From Magnetospirillum moscoviense (lineage in GTDB: Bacteria; Pseudomonadota; Alphaproteobacteria; Rhodospirillales; Magnetospirillaceae), in NCBI RefSeq assembly GCF_001650635.1, contig NZ_LWQU01000125.1, positions 1 through 52,426 on the forward strand: a DNA stretch of 52,426 nt, read 5' to 3'. The notes below the pieces were generated by a model. It made no database searches, was not told where the DNA came from, and saw nothing but the letters and a program-made list of their open reading frames with translations. This document shows, piece after piece, positions 16,463-25,519 of this stretch (the stretch's first letter is position 1; every line of letters begins with the position of its first letter). The translations under genes were made by a program, and so were the position numbers.

Positions 16463-16491
16463 GCCCTTTTGGATGCTCGGGGAGCAAGATC

Positions 16492-19400
16492 ATGGCCGAC
16501 GATCTCGACGAAAACCAGACCAACGCGCAGACCGACAATCCGAATTCGGGCTCGCAAGGCGTTGCGCAGCAGGCTTTGGATGACCTGACGGTCCTGTCGG
16601 ACGTCGGTACCCAGAACATGGGCGAGACGCGGCTGAACGTCGCGCGCGCGGTCGATGTCAATGATGCGGCGCTGGGTTCACTGGCGACCATCCACCAGGG
16701 CTCGAACGAGGGCGAGCAGATCCAGCAGGGTCTGGACCTCCAGGTCGGCGAGATCGTGCTTGATGACATTTCGGTCGATCAGGGCAAGACGACGGTGATC
16801 GAGACCCCGCCGGTCGCCGAACTCGACGGCGCCGCGGCCGAGGCGGCCCAGGACGTGGCGGTCGACACCCGGCTGAACGTCCGGATCCAGGATGATCTGA
16901 CCGAGCAGAACGTCATTTTCGGCGACCCGATCGTCGTCGAGCAGACCGCGGAAGAAGCCGCGGCGGCGGCGGCGGCGGCCGAGACTGCCGCTGTCGATGT
17001 GACCGAGATCGTGCCGGAGACCGCGCTGGAGGAAGTGTTCGTTGATGCCCCGCCGGCCATCGGTGGAATCTATTTCGACGATCCGGCCACCAGCGACCCG
17101 ACCCTGGTGCCGCTGGGCTCGCCGCAGGCCATCAATGAGGATGGCGAGCTGAAGTTCGTCATCGACGCCGTCGACCCCGATGGCGGCGCGGTCAATATCA
17201 GCTTCAGCCAGCCGACGCACGGCTCGATCACCATCAACGACGACGGCAGCTATTCGTATACGCCGGACGAAAACTACTTCTCGTCCTATTCGAACAATGA
17301 CGGAACGTTCGCTTCCGCCGACCAGGATTCGTTCACCGTTTTCGTTTCCGACGACGAAGGCAACACCATCAGCCAGACGGTGACCATCGACATCAAGAAC
17401 GTCGATGACGAATCGGTCTTCACCATGACCGGCGGCACCGGCGACGAAGACACCACCATCACCGGCACCATCAGCGCGACCGACATCGACGGCGCCATCG
17501 TCAGCTACGAGCTGGTGGGCGACGCGGCGCACGGCAGCGTGACGGTCAATGCCGACGGTAGCTACAGCTTTGTCCCCGCCGCCGATTGGAACGGCACCGA
17601 CAGCTTCACCGTGCGCGTCTATGACGACAAGGGCGGCTTCAGCGACCAGGAAGTCACCGTCGAAGTGGCGGCGGTGGAAGACAGCGCCACCTCGGACGGC
17701 ATCATCATCGACGACCCGTCAACGGTCGTGGTCGAGACCACGCCGGTCGAATCGGTGACCATCGCCGAAGACAGCACCATCAATTTCACCATCGACGTCA
17801 ACGAATCCGCCGATGGCGGCCCGATCGCGATCAGCTTCGCCGACAATCCGAACGGCAGCGTGATCATCAACGATGACGGCTCCTACACCTTCACGCCGGC
17901 CGGCGACTTCACCGGCGCGACCGAGCTGACCTACACCCTGACCGAGGCCGACGGCTCGAGCATCACCAACACCGTGACCATCAATGTCGGCGCGGTCGAG
18001 GACGAAGCGGTGGTGACCACCACCGGCGGCACGGGCAGCGAAGACACTGTCGTCACCGGTACGATTTCCGCCACCGACGTCGATGGCGGCGTGGTCAGCA
18101 TCGAACTGGTGGGCGACGCCGCCCACGGCACCGTCGAGCTGAACTCCGACGGCACCTACAGCTTCACCCCGAACGCCGATTGGAACGGCACCGACAGCTT
18201 CACCGTTGTGGTGACCGACGCCAATGGCGGCACCACCGAACAGACCATCACCGTCAATGTCGGCGCGGTCGAAGACGAGGCGGTGGTCACCGTCACCGGC
18301 GGCTCGGGCGCCGAAGACAATGTCGTCACCGGCACCATCAGCGTCACCGACGCCGACGGCGGCGTTGCCAGCATCGAAGTGCTGGGCGATGGCCCGGCCC
18401 ACGGCACCGTCGAACTGAACTCTGACGGCACCTATTCCTTCACCCCGAATGACGACTGGAACGGCACCGACAGCTTCACCGTTGTGGTGACCGACGCCAA
18501 TGGCGGCACCACCGAACAGACCATCACCGTCAATGTCGAGGCGGTGGACGACGCGGCGGTGGTCACCGCCACCGGCGGCGAAGGCTCGGAAGACAACGTC
18601 GTCACCGGCAGCATCAGCGCCACCGACATCGATGGCGGTATCGCCTCGATCGAGCTGGTGGGCGACGCCGCCCACGGCACCGTCGAGTTGAACTCCGACG
18701 GCACTTATTCCTTCACCCCCGCCGCCGATTGGAACGGCACCGACAGCTTCACCGTTGTGGTGACTGACGCCAATGGCGGCACCACCGAGCAGACCATCAC
18801 CGTCAATGTCGAGGCGGTCAACGACGCCGCCACCACCGACGGCATCGTGGTCGAGGGTTCGGACAGCCCGGTCGAGAGCGTCAGCATCAGCGAGGACAGC
18901 GGCCTGACCTTCGCGGTCGATGTCACCGACGCCGAGGGCGGCGCGGTGGATATCGCCTTCGCCGACAATCCGAACGGCAGCGTGACCGTCAATGACGACG
19001 GCACCTTCACCTTCACGCCGAGCGACGACTTCACCGGCCCGACCGAACTGACCTACACGGTCACCGATTCGGAAGGCGTGACCACCACCAACACCGTGAC
19101 CATCAATGTCGGCGCGGTCGAGGACGAAGCGGTGATCACCGCCGAAGGCGGCGCCGGCGCTGAAGACACCGTCGTCACCGGCACGATTTCCGCCACCGAC
19201 GTCGATGGCGGCGTGGCCAGCATCGAGCTGGTGGGCGACGCCGCCCACGGCACCGTCGAACTGAACTCCGACGGTACCTATTCCTTCACCCCGAATGACG
19301 ACTGGAACGGCACCGACAGCTTCACGGTCATGGTGACCGACGCCAATGGCGGCACCACCGAACAGACCATCACCGTCAATGTCGGCGCGGTGGATGACGA

Positions 19401-22400
19401 GGCGACGATCGCCGCCAGCGACACCACCACCGCCGAAGACACCACCCTGACCGGTCAGCTGACCGGCGCCGACGCTGACGGCGCGGTGACCTTCGCCCTG
19501 GCCGACAATGGCGGCCCGGCGCACGGTTCGATCACCGTCAACGAGGATGGTTCCTACAGCTACACCCCGGCCGACAATTTCCACGGGGCCGACAGCTTCA
19601 CGGTGGTCACCACCGACGCCGAGGGCAACACCACCACCCAGACCATCACCCTGGATGTCGGCGCGGTCGATGACGAGGCGACGATTGCCGCCAGCGACAC
19701 CACCACCGCCGAAGACACCACCCTGACCGGTCAGCTGACCGGCGCCGACGCTGACGGCGCGGTGACCTTCGCCCTGGCCGACAATGGCGGCCCGGCGCAC
19801 GGTTCGATCACCGTCAACGAGGATGGTTCCTACAGCTACACCCCGGCCGACAATTTCCACGGGGCCGACAGCTTCACCGTGGTCACCACCGACGCCGAGG
19901 GCAACACCAGCTCGCAGACCATCACCCTGGATGTCGCCTCGGTCAATGACGGCCCGACCACCAGCGAAGTCGATCTGGCCGATACCGCCGAGGATCGCTC
20001 GGTGACCTTCTCGGCAGCCGATCTGCTGGCCAATGCCGACGACATCGACGGCGACACCTTGTCGGTGTCCAACATCAGCGCCGACCACGGCACCATCACG
20101 GCCAACGACGACGGCACCTTCACCTTCACCCCCAACGCCGATTTCCATGGCGAGGTCAACCTGACCTACACCATTTCGGACGGTAATGGCGGCACGGTCG
20201 AAGGTACGGCCAGCCTGGACGTGGGCGCGGTCGATGACGCCGCCACCGTGTCCATCGACGGCGGATCGGGCGCGGAAAGCACCACCGACGCGGCCACCGT
20301 GGTCGAAGGTCAGATCAATGCGGCCGACGCCGATGGCGGCATCGTCTCGATGGCCCTGGTCGAGGGCGGCAGCCACCATGGCACGCTGGAGCTAGCCGAG
20401 GATGGCAGCTTCACCTTCACCGCCAACGATTCCAACTGGAACGGCACTGATACCTTCCAGGTGCAGCTGACCGACGCCGAGGGCAATACCACCACCCAGA
20501 ACCTGACCATCACCGTCAGCCCGACCAATGACGGGCCGGTGACCAGCACGGTCGAACTGACCGACACCGCCGAGGACCGCTCGGTGACCTTCTCGAAGGC
20601 CGACCTGCTGAGCAACGCCAGCGACGTCGATGGCGACAGCTTGTCGGTGTCCAATGTCGCGGCCGAGCACGGCACCATCACCGACAATGGCGATGGCACC
20701 CTGACCTTCACCCCTGACGCCAATTACAACGGCTCGGTCAACCTGACCTACACCGTTTCGGACGGCAATGGCGGCACCACCGCCGGCACCGCCCAGTTGG
20801 ACGTCAGCGCGGTCAATGACGGGCCGACCACGTCGGAAGTCGATCTGGGCAATGTGGCCGAGGATCATTCGATCACCATCTCGAAGGCCGAGTTGCTGGA
20901 GAACGCGTCGGACATCGACGGCGGTTCCTTGAGTGCTGCCAGCTTCAGCGCCAACCACGGCACCGTGGTCGATAACGGCGACGGCACCATCACCTTCACC
21001 CCCGACGCCAATTACAATGGCGAGGTTGACTTCACCTACACCGTCTCGGACGGCCAGGGCGGCACCACCACCGGCACCGCCACGCTGGACGTGACCGCGG
21101 TGAATGACGGCCCGACCAACAGCGGTCCGGTCGATCTGGGCGACAGTCTGGAAGACCAGTCCGTGACCATCTCGAAGGCCGACCTGCTGGCCAATGCCGA
21201 CGACGTCGATGGCGACGCCTTGTCGGTGGCCAGCATCAGCGTCGATCACGGCACCATCGTCGATAACGGCGACGGCACCATCACTTTCACGCCTTCCGCC
21301 GATTATCATGGCGACGTCACCTTCAACTACACGGTGGCCGACGGCAACGGCGGCACGGTGTCCGGTTCCGCGACCATGGACCTGGCCGATGTCAGCGACA
21401 ACCAGGGCCCGGTGGCCGGTGACGACAGCCAGATCGACATGGTGGCCCAGGGTCCGTCCCTGACGGTCGATATCGGCAATGCGACGATCACCGAGGGCGA
21501 GGCCGGCGTCTCGGCCTTCACCGGCATCGCCGACATGGCCGACCCGACCACGGCGACCGCCACCAATACCTATAGCGGCAGCCTGAGCTCGGCGTTCGGC
21601 GGCACCAACAATGCCGATGTCGTGACGGTAGCGGTCGATAACAACGCCAGCGTCAGCACCGGCAACGGCGACGATCAGGTGACCGTCGGCGGCGACGTCA
21701 ATGCCAAGGTCGATCTGGGCAACGGCACCAATGCCCTGGATGTCGGCGACGACGTCAACCATACGGTTATGGGTGGGTCGGGCAACGACACCGTGCGGGT
21801 CGGTGGCGACCTGAATGGCAAGATCGACCTGAGCAACGGCGACAATCGCTTGCAGGTTGGCGGCGATGCCAATGCGTCGGTCAGCACCGGCTCGGGCGAA
21901 GACGACATCAAGATCGGCGGTGCCTTGAATGCCACGCTGAGTTCGGGTTCGGGCAATGACGACATCCAAATCGGCGGCGACATCAACGCCTCGGTCTCGA
22001 CCGGGCAGGGCGATGACCGCATGATCGTGGGCGATGACGTCAATAGCGCGATGGACATGGGTTCGGGCGCCGACTTCCTGAAGGTCGCCGATGATGTTTG
22101 GGCCACCATCGATGGCGGCTCGGGCACCGACTCGATTGAGCTGTCCGGCGTGACCAAGGCCGAATGGGATGCCAACGCCAACGGCGTGCAGGGCTACGTC
22201 AAGAACTTCGAGAACATCAAGTTCTCGGACGGCCAGGTCATCGGCGACGCCTCGGCGTTCGGGACCGCGGGCGGCGAGGATATCTACGAATACCCGGTCA
22301 CCATCACCGCGTCCGTCAACGACACCGATGGCTCGGAAAGCCTGTCGGTGGTGACGCTGGACAACGTGCCGGACGGCGCGACGGTGATGATGGGCGACGT

Positions 22401-24498
22401 CGAATTGACTGCCAACGCCGACGGCACCTATTCGGTCGAAGTGACCTCGGGCCAGTCGGTCGAGCTGACCTTCGTGTCCGACGGCCCGCTGGATCTGTCC
22501 GGCATGACCAGCTCGGTCACTGCGACCGAGGAAAATGGCGGCGACACCGCCACCACCACGGTCACCGGCGAGGGCGCCAGTGCCGGCGAAGCGACGGCGG
22601 ATGAAAGCATCCATGTCGCCGAGGACGGCTCGATCAGCCTGAATACCGCCGACCTGCTGTCCAACGACAGCGACGCCGACGGCGGCACCTTGGCGATCAC
22701 CGGTGTCGGCAATGCCAGCAACGGCTCGGTGACGCTGAACAACGACGGCACCATCACCTTCACCCCGGACGCCAATTACAATGGCACCGCCACCTTCACC
22801 TACACCGTCAGCGACGGCCAGGGTGGCACCGACACGGCGACGGTGACGCTGAACGTCGATAGCGACGGCATCAACGAGAACGTCACCTACACCATCGACG
22901 CCGGCATCGGCGACGTGGCGGGCGGCACCAACACCAGCTCGGACTATGACAGCTCGGGCAGCTCGACCAGCAGCACGGTCAACGGCACCGGCAGCGGCAA
23001 CACGCTGTATGGCGGCGCCGGCAACGACAGCGTCAACGGTCTTGACGGCAACGACAAGCTGTATGGCGGGTCTGGCAATGACTCGGTTGACGGCGGCGAA
23101 GGCACCGACACCTTGTTCGGCGGTTCGGGCAACGACCATCTGTCCGACAGCGCTGGCGTCGGCGGCGGTTCCGGTTCGGGTTCGGGCGGCCACTCCGGCG
23201 GTCATTCCGGCGGTCACAGCCATGGCGGCAGCTCGGGCGGTTCCGGCGGCTCGGCCGGCGGCAGCAACGACACCATGTATGGCGGCGCGGGCAACGACAC
23301 CATCGAAGGCGGCGGCGGCAACGACGTGCTGTACGGCGACAACGCGACCGAGGGCAGTGGCGGCTATGTCTATGCCGACATCGACATCTCGGGCGGCGCG
23401 TCGGACGGCTCGTCTGTCACCTACTCCATCGCCGGCCTCAACGAATCCGGGGTGCAATTGCTGCAAAACGGCGTTGCGCTGACCCCCAACGGCTCGGGCG
23501 AATACTCGCTGTCCTCGACTGCGGGTCTGCAGCTCAAGGTTCCGGATAGCGGCAGCCTGCACGACGTCGACTTCACCGTCAGCGTCAAGGACGCCGCCGG
23601 CAACGTCATGGCGTCCGACAGCGTCACCTTCGACATGGACGCCTATGCGGGCATGGGCTCGGGCGACGGCGCCGACGTCATCGACGGCGGCACCGGCAAC
23701 GACACCGTCTATGGCGGCGGCGGCAACGACACCATCTCGGGTGGCGACGGCGCCGACGTGCTGAATGGCGGCTCGGGCGATGACGTGTTCACCTACAACG
23801 CCGACACCGTCAGCGACCGCCATGATGCCGACTACCAGGATCAGGGTGGCGCAGCCCAGGACGGCACCGACAAGATCGTCGATAGCAACGGCCTGAACGA
23901 CACCAATGACAGCTTCATCGGTGGCGCCGGGACCGACACCCTGGTCATGAGCGACGGCAACGACGCCGTTCATATCAGCGATGTCAACTCGATCGAAGTG
24001 TTCGACGCCGGCGCCGGCAACGACGTGGTCGATCTCAACTACTCGAACGGCACCACCTACGGGTCGGTGACGGTCGATGCGGGTTCGGGCAACGACTATG
24101 TCTTCGCCAATGACGGCAACGACACCTTGATGGGCGGTTCGGGCAACGACTACCTGTCGGGCAATGCCGGCAACGACACCCTGATCGGTGGCACCGGCGA
24201 CGACACCCTGATGGGCGGCGACGGCTCGGATACCTTCCTGTTCGACTTCGGCGACGGCCACGACACCGTCAACGGTGGCACCGGCTCGGGCTGGGCGGAC
24301 ACGCTGGACCTGTCCGACGCGGTCGGTCAGACCTTCGTGGTCACCGCCGATGACGGCCAGAGCTGGACCATCACCGTCGATGGCGAGAACCATGGCGAAC
24401 TGAACATCGGCCAGGATGTCGATGGCGAGGTGCACCTGACCACCGCCAACGGTGAAACCGTTGTCGACTTCGACAATCTGGAACAGATCAAGTGGTAG
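16492..24498 (+). CDS. Giant repetitive RTX-type secreted protein (probable adhesin), 2668 aa
   Basis: Very acidic, Gly/Asp/Thr-rich protein, probably exported by type I secretion and stabilised by calcium. Residues 1-~205 are a unique acidic head with no Sec signal and an Ala/Glu run. About 15 cadherin/Tandem-95-like domains of 90-105 residues follow (~206-1640; landmarks NDDGTYSFTP, ADWNGTDSFTV, VTINVGAVED). Then come eight 19-residue repeats (1720-1871), one more such domain (~2037-2123), and RTX nonapeptides GGxGNDxL in four blocks (about 2165-2220, 2259-2285, 2387-2438, 2531-2588) before a C-terminus ending DFDNLEQIKW. A His/Gly insert sits at ~2234-2244. ATG 16492 follows GGGAGCAAG. No type I transporter genes are in the window. 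Biofilm or surface adhesion is inferred. Confidence 0.9.
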   Translation: MADDLDENQTNAQTDNPNSGSQGVAQQALDDLTVLSDVGTQNMGETRLNVARAVDVNDAALGSLATIHQGSNEGEQIQQGLDLQVGEIVLDDISVDQGKTTVIETPPVAELDGAAAEAAQDVAVDTRLNVRIQDDLTEQNVIFGDPIVVEQTAEEAAAAAAAAETAAVDVTEIVPETALEEVFVDAPPAIGGIYFDDPATSDPTLVPLGSPQAINEDGELKFVIDAVDPDGGAVNISFSQPTHGSITINDDGSYSYTPDENYFSSYSNNDGTFASADQDSFTVFVSDDEGNTISQTVTIDIKNVDDESVFTMTGGTGDEDTTITGTISATDIDGAIVSYELVGDAAHGSVTVNADGSYSFVPAADWNGTDSFTVRVYDDKGGFSDQEVTVEVAAVEDSATSDGIIIDDPSTVVVETTPVESVTIAEDSTINFTIDVNESADGGPIAISFADNPNGSVIINDDGSYTFTPAGDFTGATELTYTLTEADGSSITNTVTINVGAVEDEAVVTTTGGTGSEDTVVTGTISATDVDGGVVSIELVGDAAHGTVELNSDGTYSFTPNADWNGTDSFTVVVTDANGGTTEQTITVNVGAVEDEAVVTVTGGSGAEDNVVTGTISVTDADGGVASIEVLGDGPAHGTVELNSDGTYSFTPNDDWNGTDSFTVVVTDANGGTTEQTITVNVEAVDDAAVVTATGGEGSEDNVVTGSISATDIDGGIASIELVGDAAHGTVELNSDGTYSFTPAADWNGTDSFTVVVTDANGGTTEQTITVNVEAVNDAATTDGIVVEGSDSPVESVSISEDSGLTFAVDVTDAEGGAVDIAFADNPNGSVTVNDDGTFTFTPSDDFTGPTELTYTVTDSEGVTTTNTVTINVGAVEDEAVITAEGGAGAEDTVVTGTISATDVDGGVASIELVGDAAHGTVELNSDGTYSFTPNDDWNGTDSFTVMVTDANGGTTEQTITVNVGAVDDEATIAASDTTTAEDTTLTGQLTGADADGAVTFALADNGGPAHGSITVNEDGSYSYTPADNFHGADSFTVVTTDAEGNTTTQTITLDVGAVDDEATIAASDTTTAEDTTLTGQLTGADADGAVTFALADNGGPAHGSITVNEDGSYSYTPADNFHGADSFTVVTTDAEGNTSSQTITLDVASVNDGPTTSEVDLADTAEDRSVTFSAADLLANADDIDGDTLSVSNISADHGTITANDDGTFTFTPNADFHGEVNLTYTISDGNGGTVEGTASLDVGAVDDAATVSIDGGSGAESTTDAATVVEGQINAADADGGIVSMALVEGGSHHGTLELAEDGSFTFTANDSNWNGTDTFQVQLTDAEGNTTTQNLTITVSPTNDGPVTSTVELTDTAEDRSVTFSKADLLSNASDVDGDSLSVSNVAAEHGTITDNGDGTLTFTPDANYNGSVNLTYTVSDGNGGTTAGTAQLDVSAVNDGPTTSEVDLGNVAEDHSITISKAELLENASDIDGGSLSAASFSANHGTVVDNGDGTITFTPDANYNGEVDFTYTVSDGQGGTTTGTATLDVTAVNDGPTNSGPVDLGDSLEDQSVTISKADLLANADDVDGDALSVASISVDHGTIVDNGDGTITFTPSADYHGDVTFNYTVADGNGGTVSGSATMDLADVSDNQGPVAGDDSQIDMVAQGPSLTVDIGNATITEGEAGVSAFTGIADMADPTTATATNTYSGSLSSAFGGTNNADVVTVAVDNNASVSTGNGDDQVTVGGDVNAKVDLGNGTNALDVGDDVNHTVMGGSGNDTVRVGGDLNGKIDLSNGDNRLQVGGDANASVSTGSGEDDIKIGGALNATLSSGSGNDDIQIGGDINASVSTGQGDDRMIVGDDVNSAMDMGSGADFLKVADDVWATIDGGSGTDSIELSGVTKAEWDANANGVQGYVKNFENIKFSDGQVIGDASAFGTAGGEDIYEYPVTITASVNDTDGSESLSVVTLDNVPDGATVMMGDVELTANADGTYSVEVTSGQSVELTFVSDGPLDLSGMTSSVTATEENGGDTATTTVTGEGASAGEATADESIHVAEDGSISLNTADLLSNDSDADGGTLAITGVGNASNGSVTLNNDGTITFTPDANYNGTATFTYTVSDGQGGTDTATVTLNVDSDGINENVTYTIDAGIGDVAGGTNTSSDYDSSGSSTSSTVNGTGSGNTLYGGAGNDSVNGLDGNDKLYGGSGNDSVDGGEGTDTLFGGSGNDHLSDSAGVGGGSGSGSGGHSGGHSGGHSHGGSSGGSGGSAGGSNDTMYGGAGNDTIEGGGGNDVLYGDNATEGSGGYVYADIDISGGASDGSSVTYSIAGLNESGVQLLQNGVALTPNGSGEYSLSSTAGLQLKVPDSGSLHDVDFTVSVKDAAGNVMASDSVTFDMDAYAGMGSGDGADVIDGGTGNDTVYGGGGNDTISGGDGADVLNGGSGDDVFTYNADTVSDRHDADYQDQGGAAQDGTDKIVDSNGLNDTNDSFIGGAGTDTLVMSDGNDAVHISDVNSIEVFDAGAGNDVVDLNYSNGTTYGSVTVDAGSGNDYVFANDGNDTLMGGSGNDYLSGNAGNDTLIGGTGDDTLMGGDGSDTFLFDFGDGHDTVNGGTGSGWADTLDLSDAVGQTFVVTADDGQSWTITVDGENHGELNIGQDVDGEVHLTTANGETVVDFDNLEQIKW
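19381..19932 (+). repeat. Near-identical 276-bp tandem duplication inside the RTX gene
   Basis: The segment beginning at 19381 (VGAVDDEATIAASDTTTAED) recurs at 19657 with period 276 bp (92 residues). The two units encode identical residues until the last few codons (TTTQ versus SSQ), with only scattered silent changes in DNA. Neighbouring domains are far more divergent, which points to recent duplication or gene conversion. Confidence 0.85.
21649..22104 (+). repeat. Eight in-register 19-residue repeats in the RTX protein
   Basis: Eight consecutive 57-bp units translate to 19-residue repeats of the form (S/K/T)(V/I/L)xxGxGDDxVxVGGDVNA, such as SVSTGNGDDQVTVGGDVNA and KVDLGNGTNALDVGDDVNH; a partial ninth follows. 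The period differs from the 9/18 of RTX. The DNA units are well diverged, so the repeat is old and under protein-level selection. A beta-solenoid is the likely fold. Confidence 0.85.
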
Positions 24499-24523
24499 TC
24501 TGAACAGAGGGAGTTCACCGGCG

Positions 24524-24556
24524 AGGGCCTGTTCACACCAAGTGTGGACAGGCCCT
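24524..24556 (+). terminator. 15-bp stem hairpin between the RTX gene and kinase gene
   Basis: AGGGCCTGTTCACAC (24524-24538) pairs with GTGTGGACAGGCCCT (24542-24556), with one G/T pair and loop CAA. Only TTGT follows, so there is no U-run. It lies 25 bases after the RTX stop and 14 before the kinase ATG. It could be a weak terminator, an RNA-stability element or a processing site that uncouples expression of the two genes. Confidence 0.55.
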
Positions 24557-24570
24557 TGTCGGGTCAGAGC

Positions 24571-25419
24571 ATGAACGAACCCGTCTTTCCCGAGGTCCCT
24601 CCGACTCTTGGCGTCTATGCCGTCGAGGAATTGGTGGTGACCAGCGCCTTTTCCCGGGTGTTTCGCGGGCGCGACCGGTTGCTCGGCCGCCCGGTGGCGA
24701 TCAAGGTGTTCACCTTGAGCGAGGCCAAGGAGGAGCGCCTGCCCTATGACCGCGACGAATGGCGCCGCCGCTTCGTCGCCGAGGCCCGTCTGCTGGCGCA
24801 GATCGATCATCCCAACGTAATTCGGGTCGACGCGCTGGGCTATCTGGCCGACGGCACGCCCTACATGGTGATGCCGTGGTACGTCGCCAATCTTCGGCGC
24901 GAGATCGGCCGTGACGCCAACGATCCGGACCGCGCCGCGGCGCTGCCCGAGCCTGAACGCCCGCGAAGCCTGACGCCCGATCGGACGCGGTCGGTGATTC
25001 GCCAATTGTGCCTGGGTCTCGCCGCCCTGCACGCCCGCAACCTGGTTCATCGTGACGTCAAGCCGACCAATCTGTTGCTGACCGCGCGCGAGAATGGCGA
25101 CGTGCGCCTATGCGACCTGGGCTTCGCCCGGCGCCCAGGGGGCGGGGCCGCGTCGCGCGCCGGGGTGTGGATCGGGACGCCCAATTACTGCGCGCCCGAG
25201 CAGCGCGAGGATGCCTCACGCGTGACCGATCGCGCCGACATCTACGCTGTCGGCGTTCTGGCCTATCGGCTGCTGACCGGGGCCTTGCCGGTCGGGGCCT
25301 TTGCGCCGGTCGGGCATGCTGGCTTCGATCAGATCATCCGCGGTGCGATGGCGCCGCGACCGGCCGACCGGCCGACGGCGGTGGAATTGGCCGCCCAGCT
25401 GCACCGTTTGCAGCCGTAG
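24571..25419 (+). CDS. Ser/Thr protein kinase, canonical active site
   Basis: 282-residue cytoplasmic Hanks-type kinase with no transmembrane or sensory domain. ATP-anchoring Lys45 (VAIK), alpha-C Glu71, catalytic loop HRDVKPTN (160-167, Asp162, Lys164, Asn167), metal-binding Asp182 in DLG (variant of DFG), GTPNYCAPEQRE (202-213) and the helix-F Asp223 are all present, so activity is expected. A short insert (DANDPDRAAALPEPERPRS) lies after the hinge. The ATG at 24571 is chosen because an upstream GTG lies inside the hairpin at 24524-24556. It is followed by a paralogue lacking catalytic residues. Substrate unknown. Confidence 0.9.
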   Translation: MNEPVFPEVPPTLGVYAVEELVVTSAFSRVFRGRDRLLGRPVAIKVFTLSEAKEERLPYDRDEWRRRFVAEARLLAQIDHPNVIRVDALGYLADGTPYMVMPWYVANLRREIGRDANDPDRAAALPEPERPRSLTPDRTRSVIRQLCLGLAALHARNLVHRDVKPTNLLLTARENGDVRLCDLGFARRPGGGAASRAGVWIGTPNYCAPEQREDASRVTDRADIYAVGVLAYRLLTGALPVGAFAPVGHAGFDQIIRGAMAPRPADRPTAVELAAQLHRLQP

Positions 25420-25424
25420 ACAGC

Positions 25425-25430
25425 TATAAT
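25425..25430 (+). promoter_or_regulatory. Consensus -10 box (TATAAT) ahead of the pseudokinase gene
   Basis: A perfect TATAAT lies five bases after the stop of the first kinase gene. I see no good -35 at 16-18 bp spacing, so it is only a candidate. If used, transcription would start near 25437 and the pseudokinase could be expressed apart from the kinase. Confidence 0.3.
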
Positions 25431-25519
25431 GAGTAGGGGGGGGAATGGTACACGATGTTAAGATTTCCGGCGTTAAAAGAGCCGGAGCAAAAGCATCCGC
25501 CAGTGGGGGTCGGGGAAAC

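Noticed and set aside
16492-17100. LapA-type N-terminal retention and cleavage module in the giant protein
   Set aside because: No di-alanine TAAG/PAAG cleavage site in a suitable context and no LapD/LapG genes in the window.
16492-24498. CRISPR-like or other array in the repetitive DNA at 17-24 kb
   Set aside because: Repeats are in-frame protein domains of 90-105 codons or 57-bp units with no unique spacers.
20392-25050. 1552-codon minus-strand open frame opposite the RTX gene
   Set aside because: Shadow of the repetitive, GC-rich RTX coding strand; composition follows the repeats and there is no domain or Shine-Dalgarno. Same for the 886-codon frame at 17719-20379.
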